Of a DNA stretch of 64,000 nucleotides, positions 31,767-42,800 are shown piece after piece. Under the pieces are notes generated by a model. It did not search any database and was not told the DNA's origin. It saw only the letters and a list, made by a program, of their open reading frames with translations. The number at the start of each line of letters is the position of its first letter. Positions within the stretch are counted from its first letter, which is position 1. The position numbers and the translations under genes are program-made. The DNA comes from Cladochytrium replicatum (lineage: Eukaryota; Chytridiomycota; Chytridiomycetes; Cladochytriales; Cladochytriaceae): positions 123,072 through 187,071 of the forward strand of contig JAHLKD010000106.1 in assembly GCA_025526935.1 (NCBI GenBank). Reading direction: 5' to 3'.

Positions 31767-34700
31767 TTTTTTATTTTTATTTTTTAACAATATTATTATT
31801 TATTTTGCACATACAGTGCATAACAAAAAACAACACCCAAAGTGCCTTACAAGATGGTCATGGACCAGCACATAGGGAAGCGCGCGCAGCATAAGGAAAA
31901 GCAACAAAGCAAAACAGAGAATGTAAACTCAAACCTGTGGCTACCCGTCAGATACTGCTAAGGTGCCAAAAAACAGGTGAGTAATAAATAATGAGAAAAG
32001 AAAACGTTAAAGATCCACAAATGCAGGGCCAAAGAGGGAGTCTGGAGGAGAAACTTCTAATGGCAGACCCATACAGTGAAGCCAAATCTTATGGAGACAA
32101 CGAAAAACTAGATACCACGGTGCAAGATTTGCTGGGTTGACAATGCGAAGTGGACGAAGGCCATCAATTGCAACGTCAAGCGGAAGTTGTAAAACAGGAA
32201 CAGGAACAGGAGGCAACAATAGGTCAAGACGCAAACATTCTGAAACATGAGATCTAGAGAGAGTTGCAGTGCGGCAGTGACAACACTGCTTGCGGGGGTG
32301 ATAAAACAAACGTCCAAGGCGATACTGCAGAAGCCTCAAGATTGACGAAATAGGGAAGCATGGAGGAGCAATTGCTAGCGCATGAGGGTGTGCAGATGCA
32401 AGGGGAGCAAAGCTAGCAGCTATAGAACCATAGGCAGATGAGGCTACTTGGTGAAAGTGATTTGCGATAACATCAGAAGGTTTGGGAACTACAACATTTG
32501 CAGCCGGGAAGAGGAAGTGATTGTTGAAAGGGACAGGAGAACAACGAAAGTGCTTTCCCTGGTGAAGAAAGAATGACAACATAGAGTGAACCATATCAGG
32601 GGCATCATCATCCAGCCAACGTTGAAACATCTGAAACTGCAGATATTGAAGCCGAAACTGAAGGTCAGGAAACTTAAAAAACAGTAAAACCCCAGCAATT
32701 GAAGTGGAAAATGAAAGGCGAAGAAATCGACACAAACATTGGTGAATAAAAGTCCGAACTGGTTTGCAAACAGCAACAGAGGGAAGAATAAAATATAAAC
32801 CAAATTCAAGCGTAGGTCGAATAAAAGACAAAAACAAATGACGAACCACAACCAGAGAATGAGAACCAAACATCCTTGAAAAAGAAAGCAAAGCAAAAGA
32901 AGCTGCGCGCGCTTTGGCAAGTCGATGGGAAATAGTCAGTGAAACATCAAATCCAGTATCTCAAAAAAGCAACCCAGATAACGAAATGAAGGCTTGACAG
33001 GCAGAGGTTGACCATGAAGAAGCAAAGGCGAATGAGCAGGAATAGGAATTTTTGTGAGAATCACAGACTTCAAAGGAGCAAAAGAAAAACCACGAGCTTG
33101 GGCAAACTGGTCACAAACAGAGAGAAGAACCTGCATAGCATCCAAAGTAATTGCAAACAAGGCCAAATCATCTGCAAATAAAAAAGATTTATATCGTGGT
33201 TTGGCAGGATGAAAGAGTGTTATAGGTGGGGCAAATGGTCGGAGGAGCCCAGGTAGAGGATCAAGAAAAGTGATATAGAGAAGTGGACTGAGAACAGAAC
33301 CTTGAAACAAACCTCTAAACAAATCAAAAGCATCTGAAAAACAATTTGCAACAACCACTCTGGAAGAACAAAAATCAAACAGAGACTTCAAAACAAAAAC
33401 AAATGGCAACGGTACTCCCCTAGAAAGAAGCTCAGCCCAAAGAATTGCACGATTTGTGGTGTCATAAGCTGCTTGAATATCTAAAAAACCAGCAACCCAA
33501 GGAACCTTGGCATTAGACGCACGGGAGATACATGCCTGAAGACCAAAAACACATTCCATTCCCGAGCGGTGTGACTGAAATCCCGCTTGGGCAGCATCAA
33601 GTGGGCGTTGAGACGTGATAGCAGAATAAAGATGTGGCAACAAAGCTCGCTCAAAAATTTTTCGGGCAACACACGAAAGAGTAATGGGGCGATAATTAGT
33701 AATATCACCAAGCGTACCACGTTGCTTCCAAACTGGGTGCAAAAGCCCAAGATTCCATGAAGTGGGTGTAAGACTACTGCGAAAAATGGACTGAGAAAGT
33801 TGCAAGAACAATGGAGCAAGAATAGCTGAAATTGGGCGATAAAGTTCTGCAGGCAGACGATCATGACCCGGGGCAGACTCCAAAGGGCAGTCCCTAATAG
33901 CTAGAACAAAAGCTTCAACATCCAATGGCAGCTGAAAATCACACAGAACAATTGAAGGTGAAACTGGGTCAGCAGCTTGAGCATTGTAGACACTAGCAAA
34001 ATGATCAGGATATTTGGCTAAAGACTGAGGATCAAAATCTAAACCATTAGCTGAAGTACGAAAGTTAGCGCAGCGCCGAGCATGAGACACATGTTTCAGA
34101 AGAGAAGGCACTGATGAAGAACTAGGGTCATCAAAAAAATTTGCTTTTGTCTTACGCCTGTGTGATCTCAGACCTGATTTGAATGCTTTGTGACTATCAC
34201 GTTGGCGAGTTCTTAGAAAAGGAAGAAGAGGGTCAGAAGAATTGTGGTGAAAGAGGGAATAATAGTCACGGAATGCTGAACGAGCCTTACTACGCAACAA
34301 AGCAATCTCAGGGGGCAAAGGAGTGGTCGCTGGTGCTCTACGACGAGGTGTTGGTGGTCCCAATGTCAGAACTGCTGTTGCCTCAACAAAATCAACTATA
34401 ATTTGAAATGCGGAATCAATTGCTCCCTGGGCCACTGCACGAGGAAGAGAAGTCCCCACAGGGACCTGAAGTGGTTCCAATGCTGCTGTTAGCGCCTCTG
34501 ATGTTGGAGGAAGCAGAATCTTAGCAGTTTCTCTGTGCGACTTACGAATAACTTCATCCTTTAACAATGGGAGATTCCAAGAAGGTAGAGGAGGAGGCAC
34601 AGTGGCCTGAGGATCTGGGCCAGCTAAAGAAAATGAACAGGTCACTGCAAAATGGTCTGAAGGATGGGGAGCCATAGACTGGGGTTGATCATGCACTAAA

Positions 34701-35412
34701 TAAGAGGAAGCTGTCACATAAGTAGAAGCAAAAAACAAATCAATAATTGAACTCCCTAAGTGGGAACGAAAAGTTGGGCGACGAGCTGAAGAAGAAGCTG
34801 GGACAACCAATGAAAGTGAGTGGGCTGTAAAAAAAGGAAGAAGTGCTCTGGCACGGGCATTAGTAACATGATCACCAGTGCTCTGAGTTCTAAAATTGAA
34901 GTCACCCATCAAAACTACTGGTGTATCCGAATTCGAAACAAATTGAGGAAAATCAGATAATGCACCCAAACAGTCTTCCGCAGTCCAACGTGGGGGAAAA
35001 TAAAATCCACCAATCACGACCTGACGAAACCTAAACCACAAACCAAACCCAGAAGGAACTGATGCAATCAACCTAAATTGATAAGTACTGCAACGATGTG
35101 GGTTAATAAGAAGAGCAACACCAGATGCCAAAGGAGCGTCTGGTGGAGGACGAGAATCAAACAACAAATACTCAGAAGAAACACTGTCTAAAGTTAACTG
35201 ATGAGTTTCTGTTAAAACTAAAAAATCAAGCTGATGAGTAACAAGCCAAGCAAGTAAATCTGAAAAATCCAGAGGCAAACCTCTACAGTTGAAGGTTCCA
35301 GAACGAAAAGTCCACATTAATTGCGAGATGTAGGTTCAGAACGCGAAGAACGGGCTAAAGAAACAGTAGCTTCAAAGTCTGCAGCAGGAAGATTAGAACA
35401 AAGATAATGAAA
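31767..35412 (-). mobile_element. LINE-A copy d, 5'-truncated
   Basis: The copy has a T run at its left end, the LINE-A 3' region, complete ORF2 and the last about 30 codons of ORF1. It stops at 35412, followed by five extra bases and the tail of a LINE-B. It is nearly identical to the full copy at 48754-53906, so it is recent. Confidence 0.9.
32007..35317 (-). pseudogene. LINE-A ORF2 with one single-base deletion
   Basis: ORF2 reads as in the intact copy (48998-52309): endonuclease motifs CRGLPLDF, LTETHQ, LMGDFNFR, PSDHFAVT; reverse transcriptase motifs FLDIQAAYDT, LFRGLFQGSVLSP and FLFADDLALFA; C-terminal Cys/His motif. One C is missing near 32962 (tctcaaaaaa here, tctccaaaaaa at 49951-49961), which splits the frame into 35317-32936 and 32891-32007. 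Apart from that I find only a few differences, so the loss is recent. Confidence 0.92.
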
Positions 35413-35417
35413 GGGAG

Positions 35418-36044
35418 TTTTTTTTTTTTTTTTTGAACTTCATAATATGTATTTATTGTCCAACCAATACATATCACCCGCTGGTGCAAAATCCAAATAC
35501 AAGTGTAAAAATACACGTAAATTGGCAGCACATGGGGAGCCGTGCAAGCCGTAGGAAAAGTAAAATGTTTCAAAACACTAAGGCATATCCAAATCAACAA
35601 AAGCAGACAAGATACAATCAGGAGCTGGAGACAAAACTAACTCATAACCAAGACAGTTTGACCAAATGCGGTTAAGTGCACGAAGAACAAGAACCCACTG
35701 GGAAAAAGCAGGGGAAGGATAAAAAGGCCGTGGTGAAAGCATATCAATTGCAATGTCAAGAGGTAGGCGGGGATCGTCAGGCAGGCCTAAATCAAAACTA
35801 GCAGACAAACTAGCACGCAAATGTAGACACACAGAGACATGGGCACGCGACACTTCAGGGCCATCATGACAGTTCCTACAATAAGGTCGGGGGTTTGGAA
35901 ACAGGCGGCCAAGCCGATATAGCAGGAACAAACGAAGACATACTGTTGGGAGATGTTGGTGTGGGGGTAGCAACAAAGGGTGGCGAAGTTTCAAATTGCG
36001 GACAGGGGCAAACGAAACTGCAATTGGTCCATTATGCGCAACAG
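35418..36044 (-). mobile_element. LINE-B copy e, 5'-truncated
   Basis: This fragment has the LINE-B poly(A) tail (plus-strand T run), the 3' stem-loop and the last about 150 codons of ORF2 with the motif CRNCHDGPEVSRAHVSVC. Homology ends at about 36044. Confidence 0.9.
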
Positions 36045-36072
36045 AATTTTTTTTTTTTTTGAACTTCATAAT
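36045..36072 (-). mobile_element. LINE-B tail remnant f
   Basis: A T run is followed by gaacttcataa, the terminal bases of LINE-B, and nothing else of the element. This is an extremely short, tail-only LINE-B insertion, or what a later insertion at this point left behind. Confidence 0.6.
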
Positions 36073-36377
36073 TTTTTTTTTTATTTTTTTTTTTTTTTGA
36101 ATGTTATAACATGTATTGACAATGCTTAATCAGTACATGTCACCCACGTGTACTTCAACCAAGATTTGGAATCTTCAGTACTTGGGGAGCCGTGCGAGCC
36201 GTAGGAAAGAGGAGCGAAGGCAATGGCGAATCGAAGGAGGTGTGGCGCGGTACTTGCACGTGACACGATATTGCGAGAGATATATTTCGTAGGAAATTCG
36301 AATCCAGTCCCCTATAGGATTCGAACCGCGGAGTTTAGCTTCGAAAAGTCGCATTCGTACCGACTGAGCCACTATGA
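36073..36377 (-). mobile_element. SINE-like element with tRNA head and LINE-type tail
   Basis: On the minus strand this element of about 280 bp plus tail starts with a tRNA-like head (TCATAGTGGCTCAGTCGG, perfect A box at 36360-36371; GGTTCGAATCC, perfect B box at 36317-36327). It continues with a body matching the first about 235 bp of LINE-B (31532-31766), then jumps at about 36142 to a 44-bp tail, and ends in a long poly(A) (plus-strand T run, about 36072-36098). The tail is related to, but not the same as, the LINE-B tail and keeps the same stem-loop. Head, body, LINE-like tail and poly(A) are the parts of a SINE. An internally deleted LINE-B is the alternative. It lies 10 bp upstream of tRNA-Thr, on the opposite strand. 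Confidence 0.75.
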
Positions 36378-36387
36378 GGTCATCTAA

Positions 36388-36460
36388 GCTTCCTTGGCTT
36401 AGTTGGCAAAGCGTGTGCCTAGTAAGCACAAGATCAAGAGTTCGATTCTCTTAGGAAGCA
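36388..36460 (+). tRNA. tRNA-Thr(AGT)
   Basis: The 73-nt sequence folds as a normal cloverleaf: acceptor GCTTCCT/AGGAAGC, D arm GCTT...AAGC, anticodon stem TGTGC/GCACA with loop CTAGTAA (anticodon AGT, 36421-36423), T arm AAGAG-TTCGATT-CTCTT and discriminator A. No intron. A T-run that could end pol III transcription lies near 36508. The gene marks the end of the first LINE array. Confidence 0.95.
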
Positions 36461-36602
36461 AACGACGTGAAGATTGCTACTCAGGAGAGCAACTACAGTA
36501 CTGCGATTGTTTTTGGTTATTAATTATATTTTAAACATTACCTGACTATTAGGCATATACACACACCTGGGAGAACAGGTACTGGGCCAAGAGATAGATC
36601 CT

Positions 36603-36719
36603 GGAGCTGTTGTGCTAGCTACAGTACAGCTAAAAACGCCCTACCGCCAGGAGAAGCCCAGGAGCTGTTGTGCTAGCAACAGTAAAGCTAAAAACGCCCT
36701 ACCGCCAGGAGAAGCCCAG
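36603..36719. repeat. Two tandem copies of a 60-bp repeat
   Basis: Two adjacent copies of a unit containing gagctgttgtgctagc and aaaacgccctaccgccagga occur here; a third copy lies at 38187-38246 in the same orientation. The unit contains a short inverted pair (gctgt...acagc). The three copies flank a decayed coding region, which might mean they are ends of an element. Confidence 0.8.
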
Positions 36720-36739
36720 TTTGTTGGAGTGCTGAAACA

Positions 36740-38157
36740 ATTTCCAGTCCAATGTTTCCGTGTGGAGGGGAAGATTGGCCAACTGGAAAGCTCTGGAAAA
36801 CATCTGCTGTAGGTCCATGATAATCACTAGTTCTGAGTGTTTTCACTGTTGGTACAGCTGCATCTTTCAAATTGGGCAGATGGTAAAACTTGGGAAGCTT
36901 GTTGTGATGCCGAGTCCTTTGGTCCAAGCTCTTGCACATCAGAGTGCTGATCGTCAGATCCAAAGCTTCTCGCAATTCGTGGTTGGCCTTGCATTCTGCT
37001 CGCCACAGACCACAAAATCGATCTGCCAACGTTGGAGGTCCATTTTTGTTTGTGAAGAGACCTCGCTCCCACGCCCGCTCTGCTGCGCCATTTCGCCATC
37101 GGGTATGTTGGCGCGATCCAAACGAGTGCGAAGACTGGCCCCAGCAGCCTTCACTGAGGCCAATTCCGCCTCTACCAATTCGGCCTCGATGCGGAGTTGG
37201 CTGGTAAGCTCTTGGGACGACTTCAACTGCTTCTCCAAGTCATCCAGAGCGGAAACTCGCTCTGCCTCTGCCGATCGAGCTGTCTCTAGCTCCGCTGCAG
37301 CACTGGCTGCCTTGCGCCGTGCTTCCGCTGCATTCTCCTGTGCAACTCGAAGCTCTTGACAAGCACTCGCCAGTTCCTGCTGCAGATCTGTCAAGTTTTG
37401 CCAATTCCATCATGATTCGATAAATCGGCATCCCAAAATTTGGTCTGGGTCTGGGAATCAGTCCAACGCTTCTCTCCATCGTCCTCGACATCAGGAACAT
37501 CAATGGGATCAAGCTGATCCGTCGCCAGAACCAAGTTATCCGCAAGCGCCGCGCACTGCATCGCAAGTGCATCGTTCTCGATTTCAAAGCTGCTCAAGCG
37601 ATACAGCCGATTCAGCACGTCCCTCTTCACGTGCACGGTTTAGCAAATCCACAAGTGCATTCGGGACAGCGATCTGGCCAGATCCAACACTGGCCAAAAA
37701 TCCAGCAACGTCCTCCAATGAATACATCAACAAAACCGCATTCCTCCACGCATCGCGAGGTTCCCCCAAGCGCTCAGCAAGATGCCGCAATCATTCCCGA
37801 GGTTCCAAAGGCTGTCCAACATGAGCCCTTGCCAAGCGATCCTGAACCCTCGAAGTTGTCGACATATTGTTCTCAGAAAAATGCGTAAAATAATCGAAAC
37901 TGATCCATGTTTCTCGTTTCCGAACATTGGATTCCCTCTGCAATGGCTGTTTGAAGGGCTATATGCTCATCCATCTTTCTCGACATTTCTCCGAGCTGAC
38001 TGTCCACGCTAGCATGAAGAGGTAAGCCTTCTTTGGAAATGGTCGACTTCAGAGCGTCGTAATGTTTGGCTGTTGTTTCCCTCAGCTGCTCAGAGAGAAT
38101 TGCAGTTTCTTTCCGCACCGCGGTCTCGAGGGTCGTTTGAGACAATCTGTCCACCAC
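36740..38157 (-). pseudogene. Decayed coiled-coil protein gene
   Basis: Several minus-strand frames follow each other and look like parts of one or two proteins: 38157-37873 (helical, charged), 37865-37584 (from ATG at 37865, one in-frame TGA at about 37794), 37636-37391, 37394-36954 (strong coiled coil rich in Ala, Glu and Arg, for example AAELETARSAEAERVSALDD) and 37029-36740. They change frame at each border, so the gene is broken. I do not recognise the family. It lies between copies of the 60-bp repeat, and a gag-like protein of an unknown element is possible but not shown. Confidence 0.5.
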
Positions 38158-38186
38158 CGAAACTGTCTTGGTGTGCGCGCTGCAAA

Positions 38187-38246
38187 CTGTTGTGCTAGCT
38201 ACAGTACAGCTAAAAACGCCCTACCGCTGCCAGGAGAGAAGCCCTT
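38187..38246. repeat. Third copy of the 60-bp repeat
   Basis: The unit matches those at 36603-36719 with small insertions (ccgctgccaggagagaagccc). It ends directly before a plus-strand LINE-A fragment. Confidence 0.75.
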
Positions 38247-38252
38247 GGTTTT

Positions 38253-38410
38253 TAACACTCTTCTTACTAACCCGCATTGTTGCAGTACTTATCAATTTAG
38301 GTTGATTGCATCAGTTCCTTCTGGGTTTGGTTTGTGGTTTAGGTTTCGTCAGGTGGGTTTTATTTTCCCCCACGTTGGAATGCAGAAGACTTTTTGTGCA
38401 TTGGCTATCC
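38253..38410 (+). mobile_element. LINE-A endonuclease fragment
   Basis: Plus-strand text encodes CSTYQFRLIASVPSGFGLWF and FRFRQV, which match the endonuclease part of LINE-A ORF2, then drifts out of frame. It is an old, isolated piece, in the orientation opposite to the arrays. Confidence 0.85.
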
Positions 38411-38984
38411 TTTTGGTGAAAGAGGTCATCCAGGGTATCTGCTTCCAGATGCACAAGATCAATGAAGTTATTCATGAACTTAAATTGCCGTCTCTTCCAC
38501 CATCAATCAAGTTTGTCAACGCCAACTACAAAGATCCTCTCCCAAAATGAGTTCTTACAGCCTATCTTTGTTGAATCTGACGAACGCTCAGCCAAGCATC
38601 AACTTCAAGTAGCAGCTCGGAGCAGCCTTACTCTTCTTCGGGCATTTTGCTTGGAAACTGGAATCGGCACAACAACTTGCTCGGTACGTCTGCCACTATA
38701 TATTGCATGTTCAGAGCATATCCTTCTGTGTGGCTAAGGTTCTGGACAGCATACATCGAGCATCTGTCGTCCATAATGCTCCCTGAGGTGGATGGGAGTC
38801 TGACGATATGAACCAGATACAGAAGCTGATTTGGGCTATTCCACCTATCAACTTGTGATTGTTCAGTGGAGTTTTGTTTCTCTTTACGATAGTGTTTCTA
38901 AATAACACACTGTCCACACAGACACAAAGTGTTTATGTAAGTATCAAGCTTGTTCTAACTCAAGGTCAATCACTCCGCTCCTGA
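38411..38984. other. No gene recognised
   Basis: A short plus-strand frame (to 38550) follows the LINE-A piece without known motifs. The rest shows no coding signal; words such as ctgtccacacagacac near 38913 recur near 18395, which hints that the dispersed GGGTC repeat is longer than its core. Confidence 0.4.
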
Positions 38985-39145
38985 GCAGCAAAAACCCGGC
39001 GGGTCAGTGTCAGGTATTGGTTTCAACCACTTTGGTTCTGGGTATACACTCCTACTGGCAGTGACCCGACAGGTGCCTGGACAATCACGACCCAACATAA
39101 GGGTTCTACTGGGGTTAGCTCTGAAACCCAGACCCCCCGAACCTA
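38985..39145. repeat. GGGTC-rich dispersed repeat, copy 2
   Basis: The block has the same order of words as 18470-18610: cggcgggtcag, ctactggcagtgacccgaca, gggttagctctgaaaccc and ccccgaacc. Divergence is considerable. It lies between two LINE-A fragments. Confidence 0.5.
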
Positions 39146-39154
39146 CTCTATTTT

Positions 39155-39495
39155 GTGTTGCCCAAAAAATTCATTGAGCATGCCTTTTTGCCACATCTTT
39201 ATTTTGCTACCATGTCTCAACGCCCACTTGATGCTGCCCATGCTGGATTTCAGTCACAAAACGCGGGAATGGAATGTGTTTTTGGTCTTCAGGCACGTAT
39301 CTCCTGTGCGTCTACCGCCAGGATTGATTCGGTTGCTGGTTTTTTTAGATATTAAAGCTGCTTATGACACTACTAATTGTTTCATTCTTTTGGCTGAGCT
39401 TCTTTCCAGGGGAATAGCGCTACCATTTACTTTTGTTTTGAAGTCTCTGATTGATTTTGTTCTTCCAGAGTGGTTGTTGTTTCTCGGATGCTTCT
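39155..39495 (+). mobile_element. LINE-A reverse transcriptase fragment
   Basis: Plus-strand text matches the first reverse transcriptase motifs of LINE-A ORF2 in two frames (QRPLDAAHAGFQS, MECVFGLQA, LDIKAAYDTTN, LLSRGIALPF). It is diverged and frameshifted. Its orientation agrees with the piece at 38253, so both could come from one old plus-strand copy split by the GGGTC repeat. Confidence 0.88.
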
Positions 39496-39828
39496 GACAT
39501 CGGTGGTGCTGGAAGTTGCATTTCAGGGCAAGCGTGTGATGTCGCTCAGCTATATCATGAAGCAATAAAAGTATTTTAACGTTATGGTTGTCTTTGGGTT
39601 GTGGCTGTGCACCTAACCGGCGGTTGAAACGTCTCCCCATTCCACTTCTGGCCAGCGGAACTGCACCCAAAACACACATCTCGACATCGCATTGAGTGGA
39701 CTTGGTCGCAGTTCAAGCCGTGTAAAGGTGTGCTTTCACACGAAAGGCGGTATTAATTCAATAGCTCTGACTCGACTAAACTTTACAAAACGGCGTTTGA
39801 AGGCATTTCTACGTTATCACATTCAAAG
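39496..39828. other. Upstream region of the flippase gene
   Basis: No clear gene. It probably contains the promoter and 5' untranslated region of the flippase gene. A donor-like gtaaag near 39721 could start a 5' intron ending at 39828, but I cannot prove it. Confidence 0.35.
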
Positions 39829-42800
39829 TGGATCCAAGAAGGCAACAGGCTTCTGGCGGAGGCTCATCGAGAAATCCATTCGACTCCCCATTCGATGATT
39901 TCTCAAATGATCCGTCATACGGCTCCAGTGGTAATTATTGAACTAGCTTCTTCCTCACATTTTTCCTCGGGGTTCTCTTTTTGCTCTTCATTTCGGTTTA
40001 TGAGAGTCTCACTTTATGGTACAGAGAATGCGCATTTTCAAATTTATTGGTCTCTTATGAAGAGCGGCATCAACAGATCATTGGATTCGGCTGATTGGAT
40101 GGTTTTCGATCGATTGATTGTTGCTGTTGCGGCACAGTTGATAGGCCGAGTTTGGGCGAATCGCGTTTCCCATATACTATCTTTGAGTTATTTTTCGTTA
40201 CTTGCCAGTTCTCTCGATACAAACATCCCTTGATTTAAACTAATATCGTTCCTCCCGTTTCAAGGGTACGCTGGTGGAACGGAACTAGTTGAGAACCCGT
40301 TCAGCGATCCGCGCGGTGCGAAATCCGCTTCTAATCCTGCAACCAAACCAAATCCATACGGGGCTCAACCTACCCCGCCATCTGCACCAGTTAAAACTCC
40401 GACTGGTCTGGGAGATTACGAACCCGCACCTTCACGCACACAGGGGACGTTCAAAGATCCTGCAGACGACCCAACTGCTACAGTTTCGCGAACCAGAGCC
40501 ACCTTACGTAAAATGTTTACATTCGGCGGCGGCGGCGACGATGATCAGGCTGACAGAATCATCCACATGAATGATCCCATCAAAAACAAGGAGCAAAAGT
40601 TCCTCCACAACCGAGTGACGACCGCAAAGTATAACATGTTCACTTTTCTTCCCAAGTTCTTGTACGAGCAGTTTAGCAAGTACGCCAACTTGTTCTTCCT
40701 ATTCACTGCTATAATTCAGGTGCTTAAGGGTATTTTTGATTGTTCATTAGTATTGACATTTGTCCTTTTGCAGCAAATAGGACAAATCTCGCCCACAAAC
40801 AAGCTCGGCACCGCTATTCCTCTCTCGATTGTGATCTTGGCTTCAGCTGTGAAGGAGTTAATTGAAGACGGTCGGAGACATAGCCAGGATGCCGAAACAA
40901 ACGCACGTTTCGTCAAAACACTTCACGGCACCGAATTTGTTGAAAAGCGATGGAGAGATGTGGAAGTTGGTGATATCGTTAGGGTGGACAACTCTGGTTT
41001 CTTCCCTGCGGACTTGATCTTGCTCAGTTCTTCTGAACCCGATGGATTGGCGTACATTGAGACCAGTAACTTAGACGGGTGAGTGTCCCAGGGGATATTG
41101 TTAATGACCATGCTGACAGTTTCAATTCTGACAGTGAAACTAACCTTAAAATTCGTCAAGCGCTTCCCGAGACCTCGAACATTCTCACTCCGCATGATGT
41201 TGCTCGACTTGATGGTGTCTTGAAATCTGAATTGCCCAACAACAGCTTGTACACTTATGAAGGAACGCTGCGTTTGAAAGAAAAGGAGATTCCGCTGGAT
41301 CCGACCCAGTTGCTTTTGCGAGTAAGTTGTGATTGAATCTTCCTCAACCGTGAGCTCTGATGATTGCCTCGATCAGGGTGCCCAACTGCGGAACACCAGA
41401 TGGGTCTATGCTGTTGTCGTATTCACTGGACACGAGACAAAGTTGATGCGAAATGCAACGTAAGGGCCGTCGTTTAGCCAAGCAATCGGTTGCTAATATT
41501 GCTTCAGGGCAACTCCGATCAAGCGTACTAAGGTCGAACGTCAAGTCAATACTCAGATCATTTTCTTGTTCGGCTTGCTGCTCACCATGTCGATTATCTG
41601 CTCCGCTGGATATTTCATTCGACAGGTAAGACAGAGAATTACCACAGTTATCTTACTAAGTCACCAACCATGGCTCCGTAGGTCTCTGCGTCATTTGAGA
41701 ACAACATCTTGCTTCAGCCATCAAACGAGGCACTGTCCTTGTTCTTCCAGAACATATTGACGTTCATTATTCTCTTCAACAACTTGATCCCGCTCAGGTG
41801 AGTAAGATGGCATTTAGAGTTGCTCTATGTCTAATCTTCCATCACAGTTTGATTGTGACGATGGAACTTGCCAAGTATTTCATCGGAGCTCTGATCAACG
41901 CTGATTTGGACATGTACCACGAGGAATCTGATTCGCCCGCAACGGCTCGTATGTCGTCGCTTGTGGAAGAACTTGGACAGATCGATTACATCTTCTCTGA
42001 CAAAACTGGCACGCTCACTTGCAATGTCATGGAGTTCCGAATGTGTTCGATCGGTGGCATTGCTTACGCTGATATTGTCCCCGAGGACAAAAAAGTCCGG
42101 GTGGATGAAAATGGACGAGAATCTGTAGGATAATTCAACAGACTTTGCTTTTACTTTCTAATTTCTGTTCTCGTTGTTTTCGCACAAAGGGATACTACAC
42201 ATTCAAAAGACTACTTGAGAATGTTAAGAGCCATCCTACTGGCCCACAGATTGACGAGTTTCTGACACTGCTTGCAGTTTGCCACACCGTCATCCCTGAG
42301 ACAAACGAGGACGAACCTGGTAAGATCGCGTACCAGGCTGCGTCACCCGACGAAGGTGCTCTTGTCAAGGGTGCGGCGTCCCTCGGCTACGTTTTCACGG
42401 TATGGAAATAGGAGAGTTCTGGAAATGCAAGCTAACTGCTCCTTTGAAGACTCGTCGTCCGCGATCTGTTTCCATCATTGTTGGGGAGAAGGAATTGGAG
42501 TACGAGATTCTCAACATTTGCGAGTTCAACTCTACGCGAAAGCGAATGTCCGCTGTGGTGAGATGCCCTAACGGACAAGTGAAGCTGTACACAAAGGGTG
42601 CCGATACAGTTATTTTCGAGAGACTTGCAGCGGACAACAATGCGAGCATGCTAGATGCTACAACCGTACATCTCGAGGTTTGTTACACCTCGGAATGCGA
42701 TCCTGTGATTGTGATCTCTAATGCACGGGTCTCTCGCAGGAGTACGCCTCTGAAGGTCTTCGTACTCTATGTATCGCCTATCGCGACATTCCAAACGATG

